From Candidatus Krumholzibacteriia bacterium (GTDB taxonomy: Bacteria; Krumholzibacteriota; Krumholzibacteriia; Krumholzibacteriales; Krumholzibacteriaceae), in the NCBI GenBank assembly GCA_028696635.1, contig JAQVGR010000059.1:1-8079 (forward strand): a DNA stretch of 8,079 nt. The letters run 5' to 3'. Numbering within the stretch: position 1 is the first letter of the stretch; the number at the start of each line of letters is the position of its first letter. The translations under genes and the position numbers were made by a program. The notes under the pieces were generated by a model. It did not search any database and was not told the DNA's origin. It worked only from the letters and a program-made list of their open reading frames with translations. Positions 1-6,187 of the stretch are shown here, piece after piece.

Positions 1-1461
1 GTGGAATCCGTTCGACTCGAAGACTCGCACGATGCAGTCGAATGGAGCGAGCGTCCCCGTCCCGGCGTTGCGCAGCCGTATCTCGATGCGCGCGCTCTTC
101 GACGGCAGCAGCATCGGCAGCATCGGCGCCTGATCGATCTCGAGCCCGGCCGCCGTGCTGCCGGGGACGGCGAGCGCGACGATGTTGAAGGCTGCGCCCC
201 TGCCCGAATTGGACAGCGATACCACTATCGTTCCCGTTTCGCCGGGCGAAAGCAGGCCGTCGCCGCCCGCATCGGAGAATGCCCCTCCCCCGGACAGCCT
301 GGCCGGGTAGAGAGGGACCGGGGTGAGCGCGAGGTTGTCGCAGAGCCGCATCGAAGAGATATCCCAGATCCTCACCGTCCGGTCGTCGCTTCCGGCGGCG
401 ATCAGTGTCGCGTTCGAGTTGACGGCGACGCAGTTGACCCTCTCCTCGGGACCGTCCAGCACGGCCACCTGCTCCCCGGACGCCGCGTCGAGGATTCGCA
501 CCGCCCGGTCGCGCCCGCCGGTGACGAGATACCTGCCGTCCTCTGTGAATTGCAGATCGAGCACCCCCGGCGGGTGTCCGCGGAAGACCCGCTCCTCGCT
601 CCCCTCCTCGACGTCCCAGATCCGTATCGTCCCGGACGAGCCGCCCGAGGCGAGCAGCCCCGTGACCGGATCGAACGCGAGAGCGTAGACCGCCCGGTCG
701 TGCCCCGAGAGGATCCGCTGACGGTAGTCGGGGAACCGCCATACCCATATCTTCGTGTCGTCCTGGCACGCCGCGATGAAGCGTCCGTCGGGGCTGAAAG
801 AGAGATCGAGGACTCCTCCGAAGACCCGGGTCGTCCAGAGCACGTTGAGCAGTTCCCCCGTTGCCACCCCCCAGACCTTGATCTGGCTGTTGTCGTGGCC
901 GGATGCGACATACCGGTTGTCGTGCGAGATCGACATCGCCGTCACGTACCTGAACCGCCGTTGCACGAGATAGTTCTTTACCGCCTCCTGGGCTATGAAG
1001 GCCCTCTCGATATCGATGATCTTGTGGAACTCGTAGCTCTCAACGTCGAAAGCACGCCAGAGGCGGTAGTTTCCGGCGTCGAGGAGGAAGGCGGTGCTGC
1101 CGCCGATGCCGAGCAGCGAGCCGTTGCGGCTGAATACCACGTCGCGATCGACATAGTCGCGATTGGTGAAGACGTCGAGTGTCTCCCCCGCCGCCGCGTG
1201 CCAGAAAACGATCGTTGATGAGGCGATCCCGTCCTCGCTCAGCGAAACGAGCCGGTTACTCAGCGGAGCGAACGCCATGCGGATGACCCTGCCGGGATGC
1301 GCGCGCAGCACGCAGCAGGGGACTCCGATCCCGGGGAGCCGCGCCGGTTCCTTCTGCGGCCGGGACCACGAAACGACCTTCGTGCAGGAGGGGGCGTGCA
1401 GCGCCGCGGCCATGATGACCAGAGCGCCGAAAAGGAGGGATGAGCGCGAATGCGTCCCCAT
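1..1461 (-). CDS. Exported seven-bladed WD40 beta-propeller protein with Ig-like C-terminal segment (partial; 3' end outside window)
   Basis: Open from ATG at 1461 to the window edge (487 codons, no stop), so the C-terminus is missing. Residues 1-25 look like a signal peptide: polar N-terminus, hydrophobic core around 9-21, then HAPSC with Cys26. The -3 residue is Ala, so the lipobox is weak; it may be a lipoprotein or a secreted protein. Seven WD40-like repeats follow, roughly 54-93, 100-134, 170-205, 213-248, 252-289, 294-331 and 336-372. Clear marks are FSPDGRFIAA, SGHDRAVYALAF, GTIRIWDV and DRTVRIWDI. A helical-looking insert of about 35 residues (135-169) separates blades two and three. 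Residues about 389-487 form a beta-rich Ig-like segment containing GDGLLSPGETGTIVVSLSN. From memory, such segments follow WD40 repeats and precede caspase-like domains in some bacterial proteins; no caspase domain is visible here. A propeller usually serves as a protein-binding platform. The function is unknown. Its own promoter overlaps the start region. Confidence 0.88.
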   Translation of the reverse strand, partial: MGTHSRSSLLFGALVIMAAALHAPSCTKVVSWSRPQKEPARLPGIGVPCCVLRAHPGRVIRMAFAPLSNRLVSLSEDGIASSTIVFWHAAAGETLDVFTNRDYVDRDVVFSRNGSLLGIGGSTAFLLDAGNYRLWRAFDVESYEFHKIIDIERAFIAQEAVKNYLVQRRFRYVTAMSISHDNRYVASGHDNSQIKVWGVATGELLNVLWTTRVFGGVLDLSFSPDGRFIAACQDDTKIWVWRFPDYRQRILSGHDRAVYALAFDPVTGLLASGGSSGTIRIWDVEEGSEERVFRGHPPGVLDLQFTEDGRYLVTGGRDRAVRILDAASGEQVAVLDGPEERVNCVAVNSNATLIAAGSDDRTVRIWDISSMRLCDNLALTPVPLYPARLSGGGAFSDAGGDGLLSPGETGTIVVSLSNSGRGAAFNIVALAVPGSTAAGLEIDQAPMLPMLLPSKSARIEIRLRNAGTGTLAPFDCIVRVFESNGFH

Positions 1462-1496
1462 ACCCCGATCATATGTCCGCGGGCCGGCCGTGTCAA
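1462..1496 (-). promoter_or_regulatory. Near-consensus sigma-70-type promoter for the WD40 gene, apparently leaderless
   Basis: On the minus strand TTGACA (1496-1491) is followed by a 17-base spacer and TATGAT (1473-1468). Six bases later comes the ATG at 1461, so the expected transcription start is at or within a base or two of the initiator A. No Shine-Dalgarno sequence would be in such a transcript; upstream there is only a weak GGGG. The -35 box lies largely in the loop of the inverted repeat at 1479-1509. Confidence 0.65.
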
Positions 1497-1509
1497 TCGG
1501 CCGGCCCGC
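1479..1509. repeat. Perfect 12-bp inverted repeat around the -35 box of the WD40 promoter
   Basis: GCGGGCCGGCCG at 1479-1490 and its exact reverse complement at 1498-1509 flank a 7-base loop (1491-1497). The loop holds the TTGACA box of the minus-strand promoter. There is no T-run on either side, so a rho-independent terminator is unlikely. An operator for a dimeric repressor is a better fit. A factor-independent hairpin ending the upstream membrane-protein transcript remains possible. All bases in the arms are G or C, so part of the symmetry may reflect composition, but 12 uninterrupted pairs is notable. Confidence 0.6.
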
Positions 1510-1544
1510 CGTCTCGACCCGATCCGACCGCCGCGGGCGGCCCG

Positions 1545-1907
1545 TCACTGATAGTCCCGGCGCTCCATATATGCCGCCAGCAGGAGAGCGGCGCCCAGTC
1601 CGAGCGGCATGAGCCCCCACACGCCGTGCCTGATCCCCGCTTCGGCGGTGATCCCGATGAAGGTCGCGACGCCGATCAGGAAAAAGACCAACCCCCATGC
1701 CCTGATGGCGAGGAAGCGCGGCGGCTTCTTTTTAACCGGCTCTTCCGGAACCGGCAGCCCCTTCTCCATGGCGATGAGACGCTCGCGGTGCTTCTGCTCC
1801 TTCTCACGCCCCTCGACGACGATGGCCACGATGATCACGGCGAAGGTGCCCAGAACCGCGACTATCGGGATGAGTATCGCGACTGTCGCCGGATTGATAC
1901 CGAACAT
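1545..1907 (-). CDS. Small three-helix membrane protein, DUF6249-like
   Basis: 120 residues. The start is ATG 1907, chosen because GGGAGG (1920-1915) sits 7 bases upstream; the frame could extend to a GTG at 2006, but that codon lies in a promoter -35 box. Hydrophobic segments are at about 8-31, 67-87 and 95-114. Between the first and second is a charged cytoplasmic-looking linker (32-66) with EKEQKHRERLIAMEKGLPVP and a Lys/Pro-rich stretch. This layout (one helix, a basic linker containing an 'ME+G.PVPEE' motif, then a helical hairpin ending in a charged tail) matches my recollection of the DUF6249 family, whose biochemical function is not established. It is transcribed divergently from an ECF sigma/anti-sigma pair and has its own ECF-like promoter, which suggests it is a target or partner of that envelope-response unit. 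Family assignment is from memory; membrane topology is directly visible. Confidence 0.82.
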   Translation of the reverse strand: MFGINPATVAILIPIVAVLGTFAVIIVAIVVEGREKEQKHRERLIAMEKGLPVPEEPVKKKPPRFLAIRAWGLVFFLIGVATFIGITAEAGIRHGVWGLMPLGLGAALLLAAYMERRDYQ

Positions 1908-1914
1908 CTCAAGA

Positions 1915-1920
1915 CCTCCC
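1915..1920 (-). promoter_or_regulatory. Ribosome binding site fixing the start of the DUF6249-like gene
   Basis: GGGAGG on the minus strand lies 7 bases before ATG 1907. It makes the 120-residue product much more likely than the 153-residue reading from GTG 2006, which has no such site and would add a polar Gly-rich N-terminus. Confidence 0.75.
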
Positions 1921-1978
1921 TGTCTCGCGTTCCCTTTGCTCCCGGGGCCGGCCTCGCCGTCCCCCTTTCCGCACGATG

Positions 1979-2005
1979 TGACAGGCGGGAGAGCGGATTG
2001 TTTCA
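1979..2005 (-). promoter_or_regulatory. Candidate ECF-type promoter for the DUF6249-like gene
   Basis: On the minus strand TGAAAC (2005-2000) is followed by 16 bases and TGTCA (1983-1979). TGAAAC about 16 bases from a GTC/GTA-containing -10 box is the known style of several ECF sigma factors (for example Bacillus SigW and SigM). The predicted leader to ATG 1907 is about 60-65 bases. Inferred from pattern only. Confidence 0.5.
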
Positions 2006-2078
2006 CGCAGGCCGAATAATTCCGGGTGCCTCCCGATTTTCATGCATATCGCCGGAAATTCCGCTATTCTGTGAAACA
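1999..2078. repeat. 8-bp inverted repeat formed by two outward-facing TGAAAC boxes
   Basis: TGTTTCAC at 1999-2006 is the exact reverse complement of GTGAAACA at 2071-2078. The arms are 64 bases apart, too far for a typical single dimer operator. They lie in the intergenic region between the divergent DUF6249-like and sigma genes. Each arm has a plausible ECF -10 element about 16 bases downstream in its own direction, so the symmetry is best explained as two divergent copies of the same -35 element. Confidence 0.6.
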
Positions 2079-2098
2079 TACCTCGCGGCGCCCTGGTC
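2072..2098 (+). promoter_or_regulatory. Candidate autoregulatory ECF-type promoter of the sigma/anti-sigma operon
   Basis: TGAAAC (2072-2077), 16 bases, then TGGTC (2094-2098). The expected transcript start, near 2104-2107, coincides with the upstream ATG at 2107 and leaves a short leader containing GGAGG (2109-2113) before TTG 2122. The same -35 sequence occurs in mirror image for the divergent gene. Confidence 0.5.
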
Positions 2099-2108
2099 GT
2101 ACGGGCAT

Positions 2109-2113
2109 GGAGG
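2109..2113 (+). promoter_or_regulatory. Ribosome binding site pointing to a TTG start for the sigma factor
   Basis: GGAGG is followed by 8 bases and then the in-frame TTG at 2122. The alternative in-frame ATG at 2107 overlaps this site, has no Shine-Dalgarno sequence of its own, and would sit at the predicted transcript start. Confidence 0.6.
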
Positions 2114-2121
2114 ATGATCGC

Positions 2122-2703
2122 TTGAACGCTCCGACCGATCAGGATCTGGTCCGACGCTCGATCATGGGCGACGGACGGGCGTTCGCATCGATAGTCGAAC
2201 GCCACACGCGGCTGGTGTACGCGGCGGTGCGCTCCGTGACCGGCGACAACAACGAGATCGACGACATCGTCCAGGAGGTCTTCATCCGGATCTACCGGAA
2301 CCTCGGATCGTTCGGCGGACGCTCGGCCCTGTCGACGTGGATCTACTCGGTCGCGCGCAATCACGCGATCAACGCCGTGTCGAGGGCCAGACCGGAGACC
2401 GTGCCGATGGAATCGGCGGCGCCGCTTGAAAGCGCCCTGCCCGGCCCCGACGCGGAGCTCGAGCGCAGGGAGGCGCTGGCCGCCCTCGAGCGGATCCTCG
2501 GAGGGCTCGAGGGCCGCTACCGCGAGGTCGTCGAGCTGCGGTACCTCGCCGAAAGGCGGTACGACGAGATCGCCGAGCTGCTCGGCGTGCCGATGGGAAC
2601 AGTCAAGACCCTTCTGCACCGCGCCCGTCTGAAGATGCGGGCGCTGCTGCCGGAAGACGATGAATGCGGGGTGAGAGACGATGAGAGACGACAGGCGCTG
2701 TGA
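2122..2703 (+). CDS. ECF (group 4) RNA polymerase sigma factor
   Basis: 193 residues from TTG 2122 (198 if ATG 2107 is used; the frame is open back to 2026, but nothing supports a start there). Sigma region 2 spans about 20-90, with DDIVQEVFIRIYRNL (core-binding helix 2.2) and STWIYSVARNHAIN (2.3-2.4, -10 melting and recognition). A Pro/Ala/Glu-rich linker covers about 91-112. Region 4 spans about 118-176, with the helix-turn-helix YDEIAELLGVPMGTVKTLLH that would read the -35 box. Regions 1 and 3 are absent, as in ECF factors. The 3' end overlaps the anti-sigma gene by 23 bases, typical of translational coupling between a sigma factor and its inhibitor. The TGAAAC promoter upstream suggests autoregulation. 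It probably directs an envelope-stress-type regulon; the inducing signal cannot be read from sequence. Confidence 0.95.
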   Translation: MNAPTDQDLVRRSIMGDGRAFASIVERHTRLVYAAVRSVTGDNNEIDDIVQEVFIRIYRNLGSFGGRSALSTWIYSVARNHAINAVSRARPETVPMESAAPLESALPGPDAELERREALAALERILGGLEGRYREVVELRYLAERRYDEIAELLGVPMGTVKTLLHRARLKMRALLPEDDECGVRDDERRQAL

Positions 2704-3205
2704 ACGATACGAGGAGCTTCTGCCGGACCTGCTCGACGGGATCCTGCCGGAAGACCACGCGGCGGAGGTCCGGGGCCATGTCGAGCGGTGCGATGCGTGC
2801 CGCAGATCGCTCGAGGCGCTCGGAAGGCTCGAGCGCGAGCTGTGTCGCCTTCCTTCGCTGACCCCCGACGGCGCCGCCGTCGCCGCCGCGGTGACCGGAC
2901 GGCTCGGGCTCGAGCGGCGCTCCAGAGCGGCATCGCTCGTGCACTCGCTCCCGCTCGAGCGGCTCGCCCTTCCCCTGGGGATCGCCGCCATCGTGCTGTC
3001 GACCTTCCGCTACTTCGGAGGCATGGCCGAACGGTTGACAGCCGCGCTCACGAGTTGCCTCTCGGGCCTGGCCGGCGCGTTCGAGGAGCTGGCCGCGACC
3101 TCCCCGTCGGCGGTCGACTCGTCCGCCCTCTATCTCTCCAGCGCTCTGATCCTGATCGGGTGCGCGGCGCTGTCGCTGACCGCCCTTCGGATCGTGCGCC
3201 GCTAG
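2681..3205 (+). CDS. Zinc-finger (ZAS-type) membrane anti-sigma factor
   Basis: 174 residues. The N-terminal domain carries the zinc-binding anti-sigma signature: Cys7, then His33-x3-Cys37-x2-Cys40 (GHVERCDAC), within the 'YEELLPDLLDG' helix context usual for such proteins. It should bind the cytoplasmic sigma factor encoded immediately upstream and block its access to RNA polymerase. Hydrophobic stretches at about 95-112 and 149-170 suggest two membrane passes, with an intervening segment of about 36 residues that is partly amphipathic (115-140) and a short basic C-terminus (RIVRR). There is therefore no large periplasmic sensor domain, and the signal may be sensed in the membrane or through a partner. 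The first helix is interrupted by Arg110 and is the less certain one. The ATG overlaps the sigma gene by 23 bases. The stop is only 9 bases from the convergent gatB stop. Confidence 0.9.
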   Translation: MRDDRRCERYEELLPDLLDGILPEDHAAEVRGHVERCDACRRSLEALGRLERELCRLPSLTPDGAAVAAAVTGRLGLERRSRAASLVHSLPLERLALPLGIAAIVLSTFRYFGGMAERLTAALTSCLSGLAGAFEELAATSPSAVDSSALYLSSALILIGCAALSLTALRIVRR

Positions 3206-3214
3206 GGGCCCAGC

Positions 3215-4669
3215 TCACCGCTCTCCCCCGCCGGGGGCGAGCCGCCGCTCGATCAGATCGCGCGCAAGCCGGGGATCGGCCGTTCCCCCGCTTTCCTTCA
3301 TCACCTGCCCCACGAAGAACTCCAGCAGCTGCCGCTTTCCTCCGCGGAATCGCGCCGCCTCGCCGGGATTCGCCGCGATGACGGCGTCGACCATCATCTC
3401 GAGCCGCCGCGGGTCGGCAAGCAGCTCAAGGCCGAGCCGTCCGACGACTGCACCGGGCTCTTCCCCCGTCCGGAGCATCTCCCGGAAGACCTCGGTGCCG
3501 GCGGTCCGGCTGATCGCCCCGTCGGAGACGAGCCGCACCAGCCGCGCGAGATCGTCCGGAGAGACGGCGAACTCCTCGATCCGCCCGCCGCGCTCCCTGA
3601 GCGAGGCGAGGACCTCGCGCATCACCCAGTTCGCTCCCTCCTTCGGCTCCGCCCCCGCCCGTACGGCGCGCTCGAAGTAGTCGGCGATCCCGCGTTCCGC
3701 GCAGAGCACCCCGGCGTCGTACGCCGGGAGGCCGTACTCCGCGCGCAGACGCCTTTCGCGGGCGAGCGGCAACTCGGGGAGGCGGGAACGCTCGCGTTCG
3801 ACGAGCTCTGCCCGGACCTCGAGGGGCGGCAGATCGGGCTCCGGGAAGTACCGGTAGTCTCGGGCCTCCTCCTTGCTCCGCATCACGACGAGCTCCCTGC
3901 GCCGGGCGTTCCACAGGCTCGTCTGCCGCTCGATCTCGCCTCCCCCTTCGAGGACCTTCCTCTGCCGCGCGATCTCGAGCCGGATCCCCGCTTCGACCGC
4001 CTTGAACGAGTTGAGGTTCTTTATCTCCGTCCTCGTGCCGAGCCGTCGCGATCCCGGGGTCCGCAGCGACACATTCACGTCGCACCGCATCGAGCCTTCC
4101 TCGAGGTTCCCGTCGCAGATCCCGAGCCACCGGAGGAGCCGTCTGAGGTTCTGCAGGAACAGAGCCGCGTCTGACGGATCGCCCAGCACCGGCCTGGTCA
4201 CGATCTCGACGAGGGGCACCCCGCAGCGGTTGAAATCGACGAGACTGCGCGCAGCCGGCCGATGCAGGAGCTTCCCAGCGTCGTCCTCGAGGTGTATCCG
4301 CTCGAGCTCTACCAGACGCGGACCCTCCGGCGCATCGTACTCGAGCGCGCCCCCTTCGCAGAGCGGCGCGTCGTACATCGTTATCTGGTAGTTGCGGGGA
4401 CAGTCCGGATAGAAGTAGTTCTTGCGGGCGAAGACGCTCGCCGGAGCGATCCGGCACCCGAGCGCCGTCCCCAGCCTGACGGCCATGGCGACGGCCTCGC
4501 CGTTGACGGCGGGGAGGGCGCCGGGCAGGCCGAGACAGACCGGGCAGACGAGGGTGTTCGGCTCGGCGCCGTACCGGGCCGGGCACCGGCAGAACAGCTT
4601 GGTGCGGGTGAGCAGCTGAGCGTGCACCTCGAGTCCTATGACCGGCTCGTATGCTGCCTCCCGCCTCAT
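3215..4669 (-). CDS. gatB: Aspartyl/glutamyl-tRNA(Asn/Gln) amidotransferase subunit B
   Basis: 484 residues, normal for the family. GatB binds the misacylated Glu-tRNA(Gln) or Asp-tRNA(Asn), activates the side-chain carboxylate with ATP and accepts ammonia tunnelled from GatA. Visible hallmarks: VIGLEVHAQL at the N-terminus; a zinc-site tetrad Cys27, Cys29, Cys42, Cys45 (FCRC and CPVC); NYFYPDCPRNYQI; the signature VDFNRCGVPLVEIVT (Cys where Ser is commoner); RCDVNVSLR; and EIKNLNSF. The C-terminal helical and YqeY-like tRNA-binding domain carries ANWVMREVL and a final stretch with GQVMKESGG. The start at ATG 4669 overlaps the gatA stop as ATGA, with an AGGAGG-type site slightly far upstream, indicating translational coupling. 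A longer reading of the frame to 5017 is only gatA antiframe. It is the last gene of the operon and converges on the anti-sigma gene. Confidence 0.97.
   Translation of the reverse strand: MRREAAYEPVIGLEVHAQLLTRTKLFCRCPARYGAEPNTLVCPVCLGLPGALPAVNGEAVAMAVRLGTALGCRIAPASVFARKNYFYPDCPRNYQITMYDAPLCEGGALEYDAPEGPRLVELERIHLEDDAGKLLHRPAARSLVDFNRCGVPLVEIVTRPVLGDPSDAALFLQNLRRLLRWLGICDGNLEEGSMRCDVNVSLRTPGSRRLGTRTEIKNLNSFKAVEAGIRLEIARQRKVLEGGGEIERQTSLWNARRRELVVMRSKEEARDYRYFPEPDLPPLEVRAELVERERSRLPELPLARERRLRAEYGLPAYDAGVLCAERGIADYFERAVRAGAEPKEGANWVMREVLASLRERGGRIEEFAVSPDDLARLVRLVSDGAISRTAGTEVFREMLRTGEEPGAVVGRLGLELLADPRRLEMMVDAVIAANPGEAARFRGGKRQLLEFFVGQVMKESGGTADPRLARDLIERRLAPGGGER
3220..3242. other. GC-rich hairpin at the convergent ends of gatB and the anti-sigma gene
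   Basis: GCTC, one mismatch, CCCCC, loop GCC, GGGGG, mismatch, GAGC can fold into a strong stem at 3220-3242, inside the last codons of gatB. Neither strand has a following T-run, so it is not a classical intrinsic terminator. It is the only stem I see where the two opposing transcripts must end, and it could stabilise or slow either one. Confidence 0.35.
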
Positions 4670-6147
4670 GACCGACCGCCCCCTCCTGATCCTCCGGGGA
4701 CGCAGCGCCGGCGGAACGCGAACGCCCGCTCGAGCGCCGACGCTCCCCTGACGATCAGATCCTCGCGTCCCCCGGCTGCGATCAGCTGCAGCCCGACGGG
4801 AAGCCCGTCCGCGGACAGCCCGGCCGGTATCGAGACGGCGGGAAGACCCGCGACGCTCGCCGGGGTCGTGAAGATGTCGGAGAGGTACATCGCCACGGGA
4901 TCGTCGAGGCGCTCGCCGAGACGGAAGGCGGGCCCGGGGGCGGTGGGCAGGATCAGCAGGTCGATCGATCCGAAGAGCCTGCGGTAGCAGTCGCGGATCC
5001 TCTCGCGGACCTCGCATGCCCTCCCGTAATACTGATCGTGATATCCCGACGAGAGCACGAAGGTGCCGAGCAGTATCCTCCTCTTGACCTCCTCGCCGAA
5101 CCCCGCGCTGCGCGTGCGCGCGTACATCTCACCGAGGGTATCCGACCCGACGCGCATGCCGAAGCGCACGCCGTCGTATCGCGCGAGGTTGGACGACGCC
5201 TCGGCGGCCGCAATCACATAGTAGCAGGCTATCGTCAGCCCGAGATCGGGCAGATCGACCTCGGCGACCCGGGACCCCGCCTCTGCGGCGTGCCGGACTG
5301 CCGCGGCGAGCGCCGCGGAGACCGACGGATCGAGATCGATCCCTTTGATCGAACTCGGCACTCCGATCCTCATCCCGTCGAGCGCCGCCTCGCCTCCGCC
5401 TTCGAGCGCGGGGCATGGATCGGCGAGGGCCGTGGAATCGATGCCGTCCGCTCCGGCGATCGCCCGCAGGGCGCGCGCGCACCCGTCGACGTCGGCGGCG
5501 ATCGGCCCTATCTGGTCGAGGCTGCTGGCGAAGGCGACCAGCCCGTAGCGCGACACGCGCCCCCAGGTTCCCTTGATCCCCGTCACACCGCAGAACGATG
5601 CGGGCTGCCGTATCGACCCCCCCGTGTCCGACCCGAGCGCCAGGGGCACCATGCCGGCGGCCACGGCGGCGGCCGAACCCCCGCTCGAACCTCCCGGAGC
5701 GCAGTCGGTATCCCATGGGTTTCTCGTCGGGTGAGACGAGGAATGCTCCGTCGACGAGCCCATGGCGAACTCGTCCATGTTGGTCTTGCCGACTATCACC
5801 GCCCCCGCCGCGCGGAGGCGCGAGACGGCGGTCGCGTCATAGGGCGGGCGGTACCCGCGGAGGATGCGCGATCCGCATGAGGTCGGCATGAGGCGCGTGC
5901 AGATGTTGTCCTTGACCGCGACGGGCACGCCGAACAGAGGCCTGCCCCGGGAATCCTCGCCGTCGAGCTCGCGCGCGCGGGCGAGGGCTTCCTCCCGGAA
6001 GACCTCGACGAACGCGCCGACGATCCCGTCCTTCGCCTCTATCGCGTCGAGGCAGGATCCGACGACATCGGAGGGGCGCGCACCCCCCCTGCGATAGAGC
6101 TCCTCGATCCCGCGGACCGACAGATCCGAATATCCGCCATCCGGCAT
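4666..6147 (-). CDS. gatA: Aspartyl/glutamyl-tRNA(Asn/Gln) amidotransferase subunit A (amidase)
   Basis: 493 residues, full length for the amidase-signature subunit that hydrolyses glutamine to supply ammonia to GatB. The catalytic Ser-cisSer-Lys triad is intact: Lys79 in VAVKDNI, Ser154 in GGSSGGSAAAVAAG, and Ser178 (nucleophile) in GSDTGGSIRQPASFCG. The surrounding blocks GKTNMDEFAMGSSTEHS, RNPWD and GRVSRYGLVAFASSLDQIG are typical of true GatA rather than general amidases. The C-terminal block has LPTAPGPAFRLGE and a LPAVSIPAG-type region. ATG 6147 is chosen because the product begins at the usual point of the family and a GGGGAG site lies about 10 bases upstream. The gene lies 52 bases after gatC, a gap holding a strong hairpin, and overlaps gatB by 4 bases. 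Confidence 0.97.
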   Translation of the reverse strand: MPDGGYSDLSVRGIEELYRRGGARPSDVVGSCLDAIEAKDGIVGAFVEVFREEALARARELDGEDSRGRPLFGVPVAVKDNICTRLMPTSCGSRILRGYRPPYDATAVSRLRAAGAVIVGKTNMDEFAMGSSTEHSSSHPTRNPWDTDCAPGGSSGGSAAAVAAGMVPLALGSDTGGSIRQPASFCGVTGIKGTWGRVSRYGLVAFASSLDQIGPIAADVDGCARALRAIAGADGIDSTALADPCPALEGGGEAALDGMRIGVPSSIKGIDLDPSVSAALAAAVRHAAEAGSRVAEVDLPDLGLTIACYYVIAAAEASSNLARYDGVRFGMRVGSDTLGEMYARTRSAGFGEEVKRRILLGTFVLSSGYHDQYYGRACEVRERIRDCYRRLFGSIDLLILPTAPGPAFRLGERLDDPVAMYLSDIFTTPASVAGLPAVSIPAGLSADGLPVGLQLIAAGGREDLIVRGASALERAFAFRRRCVPGGSGGGGRS

Positions 6148-6166
6148 CGCGTCGACACTCCCCGCC

Positions 6167-6187
6167 CCGCGCCCCGGCCGGGCGCGG
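6167..6187. repeat. Perfect 8-bp hairpin in the gatC-gatA gap
   Basis: CCGCGCCC (6167-6174), a 5-base loop, and the exact complement GGGCGCGG (6180-6187). In the minus-strand mRNA it falls between the gatC stop and the gatA Shine-Dalgarno region. There is no U-run, so it is not an intrinsic terminator. It could set the GatC:GatA ratio through mRNA stability or initiation, or be a chance product of the high GC content. Confidence 0.5.

Noticed and set aside
1..1218. Long plus-strand open frame (405 codons) opposite the WD40 gene
   Set aside because: Its translation is Arg/Pro/Glu-rich with no fold pattern, while the opposite strand encodes clear WD40 repeats; it is an antisense shadow caused by high GC.
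1479..1509. The 12-bp inverted repeat as an intrinsic terminator of the DUF6249-like gene
   Set aside because: No T-run follows the stem on either strand, and it is better explained by its position around a -35 box.
1908..2006. GTG 2006 as start of the DUF6249-like gene
   Set aside because: No ribosome site, and the codon lies in the TGAAAC box; ATG 1907 has GGGAGG at the right distance.
1909..2991. Long minus-strand open frame (360 codons) opposite the sigma and anti-sigma genes
   Set aside because: Low-complexity Arg/Ser-rich translation; both genes on the plus strand have recognised domains.
3426..4586. Second minus-strand open frame inside gatB
   Set aside because: Arg/Ala/Gly-rich frame-shifted reading of gatB with no independent start signal.
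4670..5017. Upstream extension of the gatB frame
   Set aside because: It lies wholly inside gatA in another frame, is Arg-rich, and the GatB family begins at the 'VIGLEVH' block just after ATG 4669.
5038..5880. Plus-strand open frame opposite gatA
   Set aside because: Antisense shadow of a gene with an intact catalytic triad.
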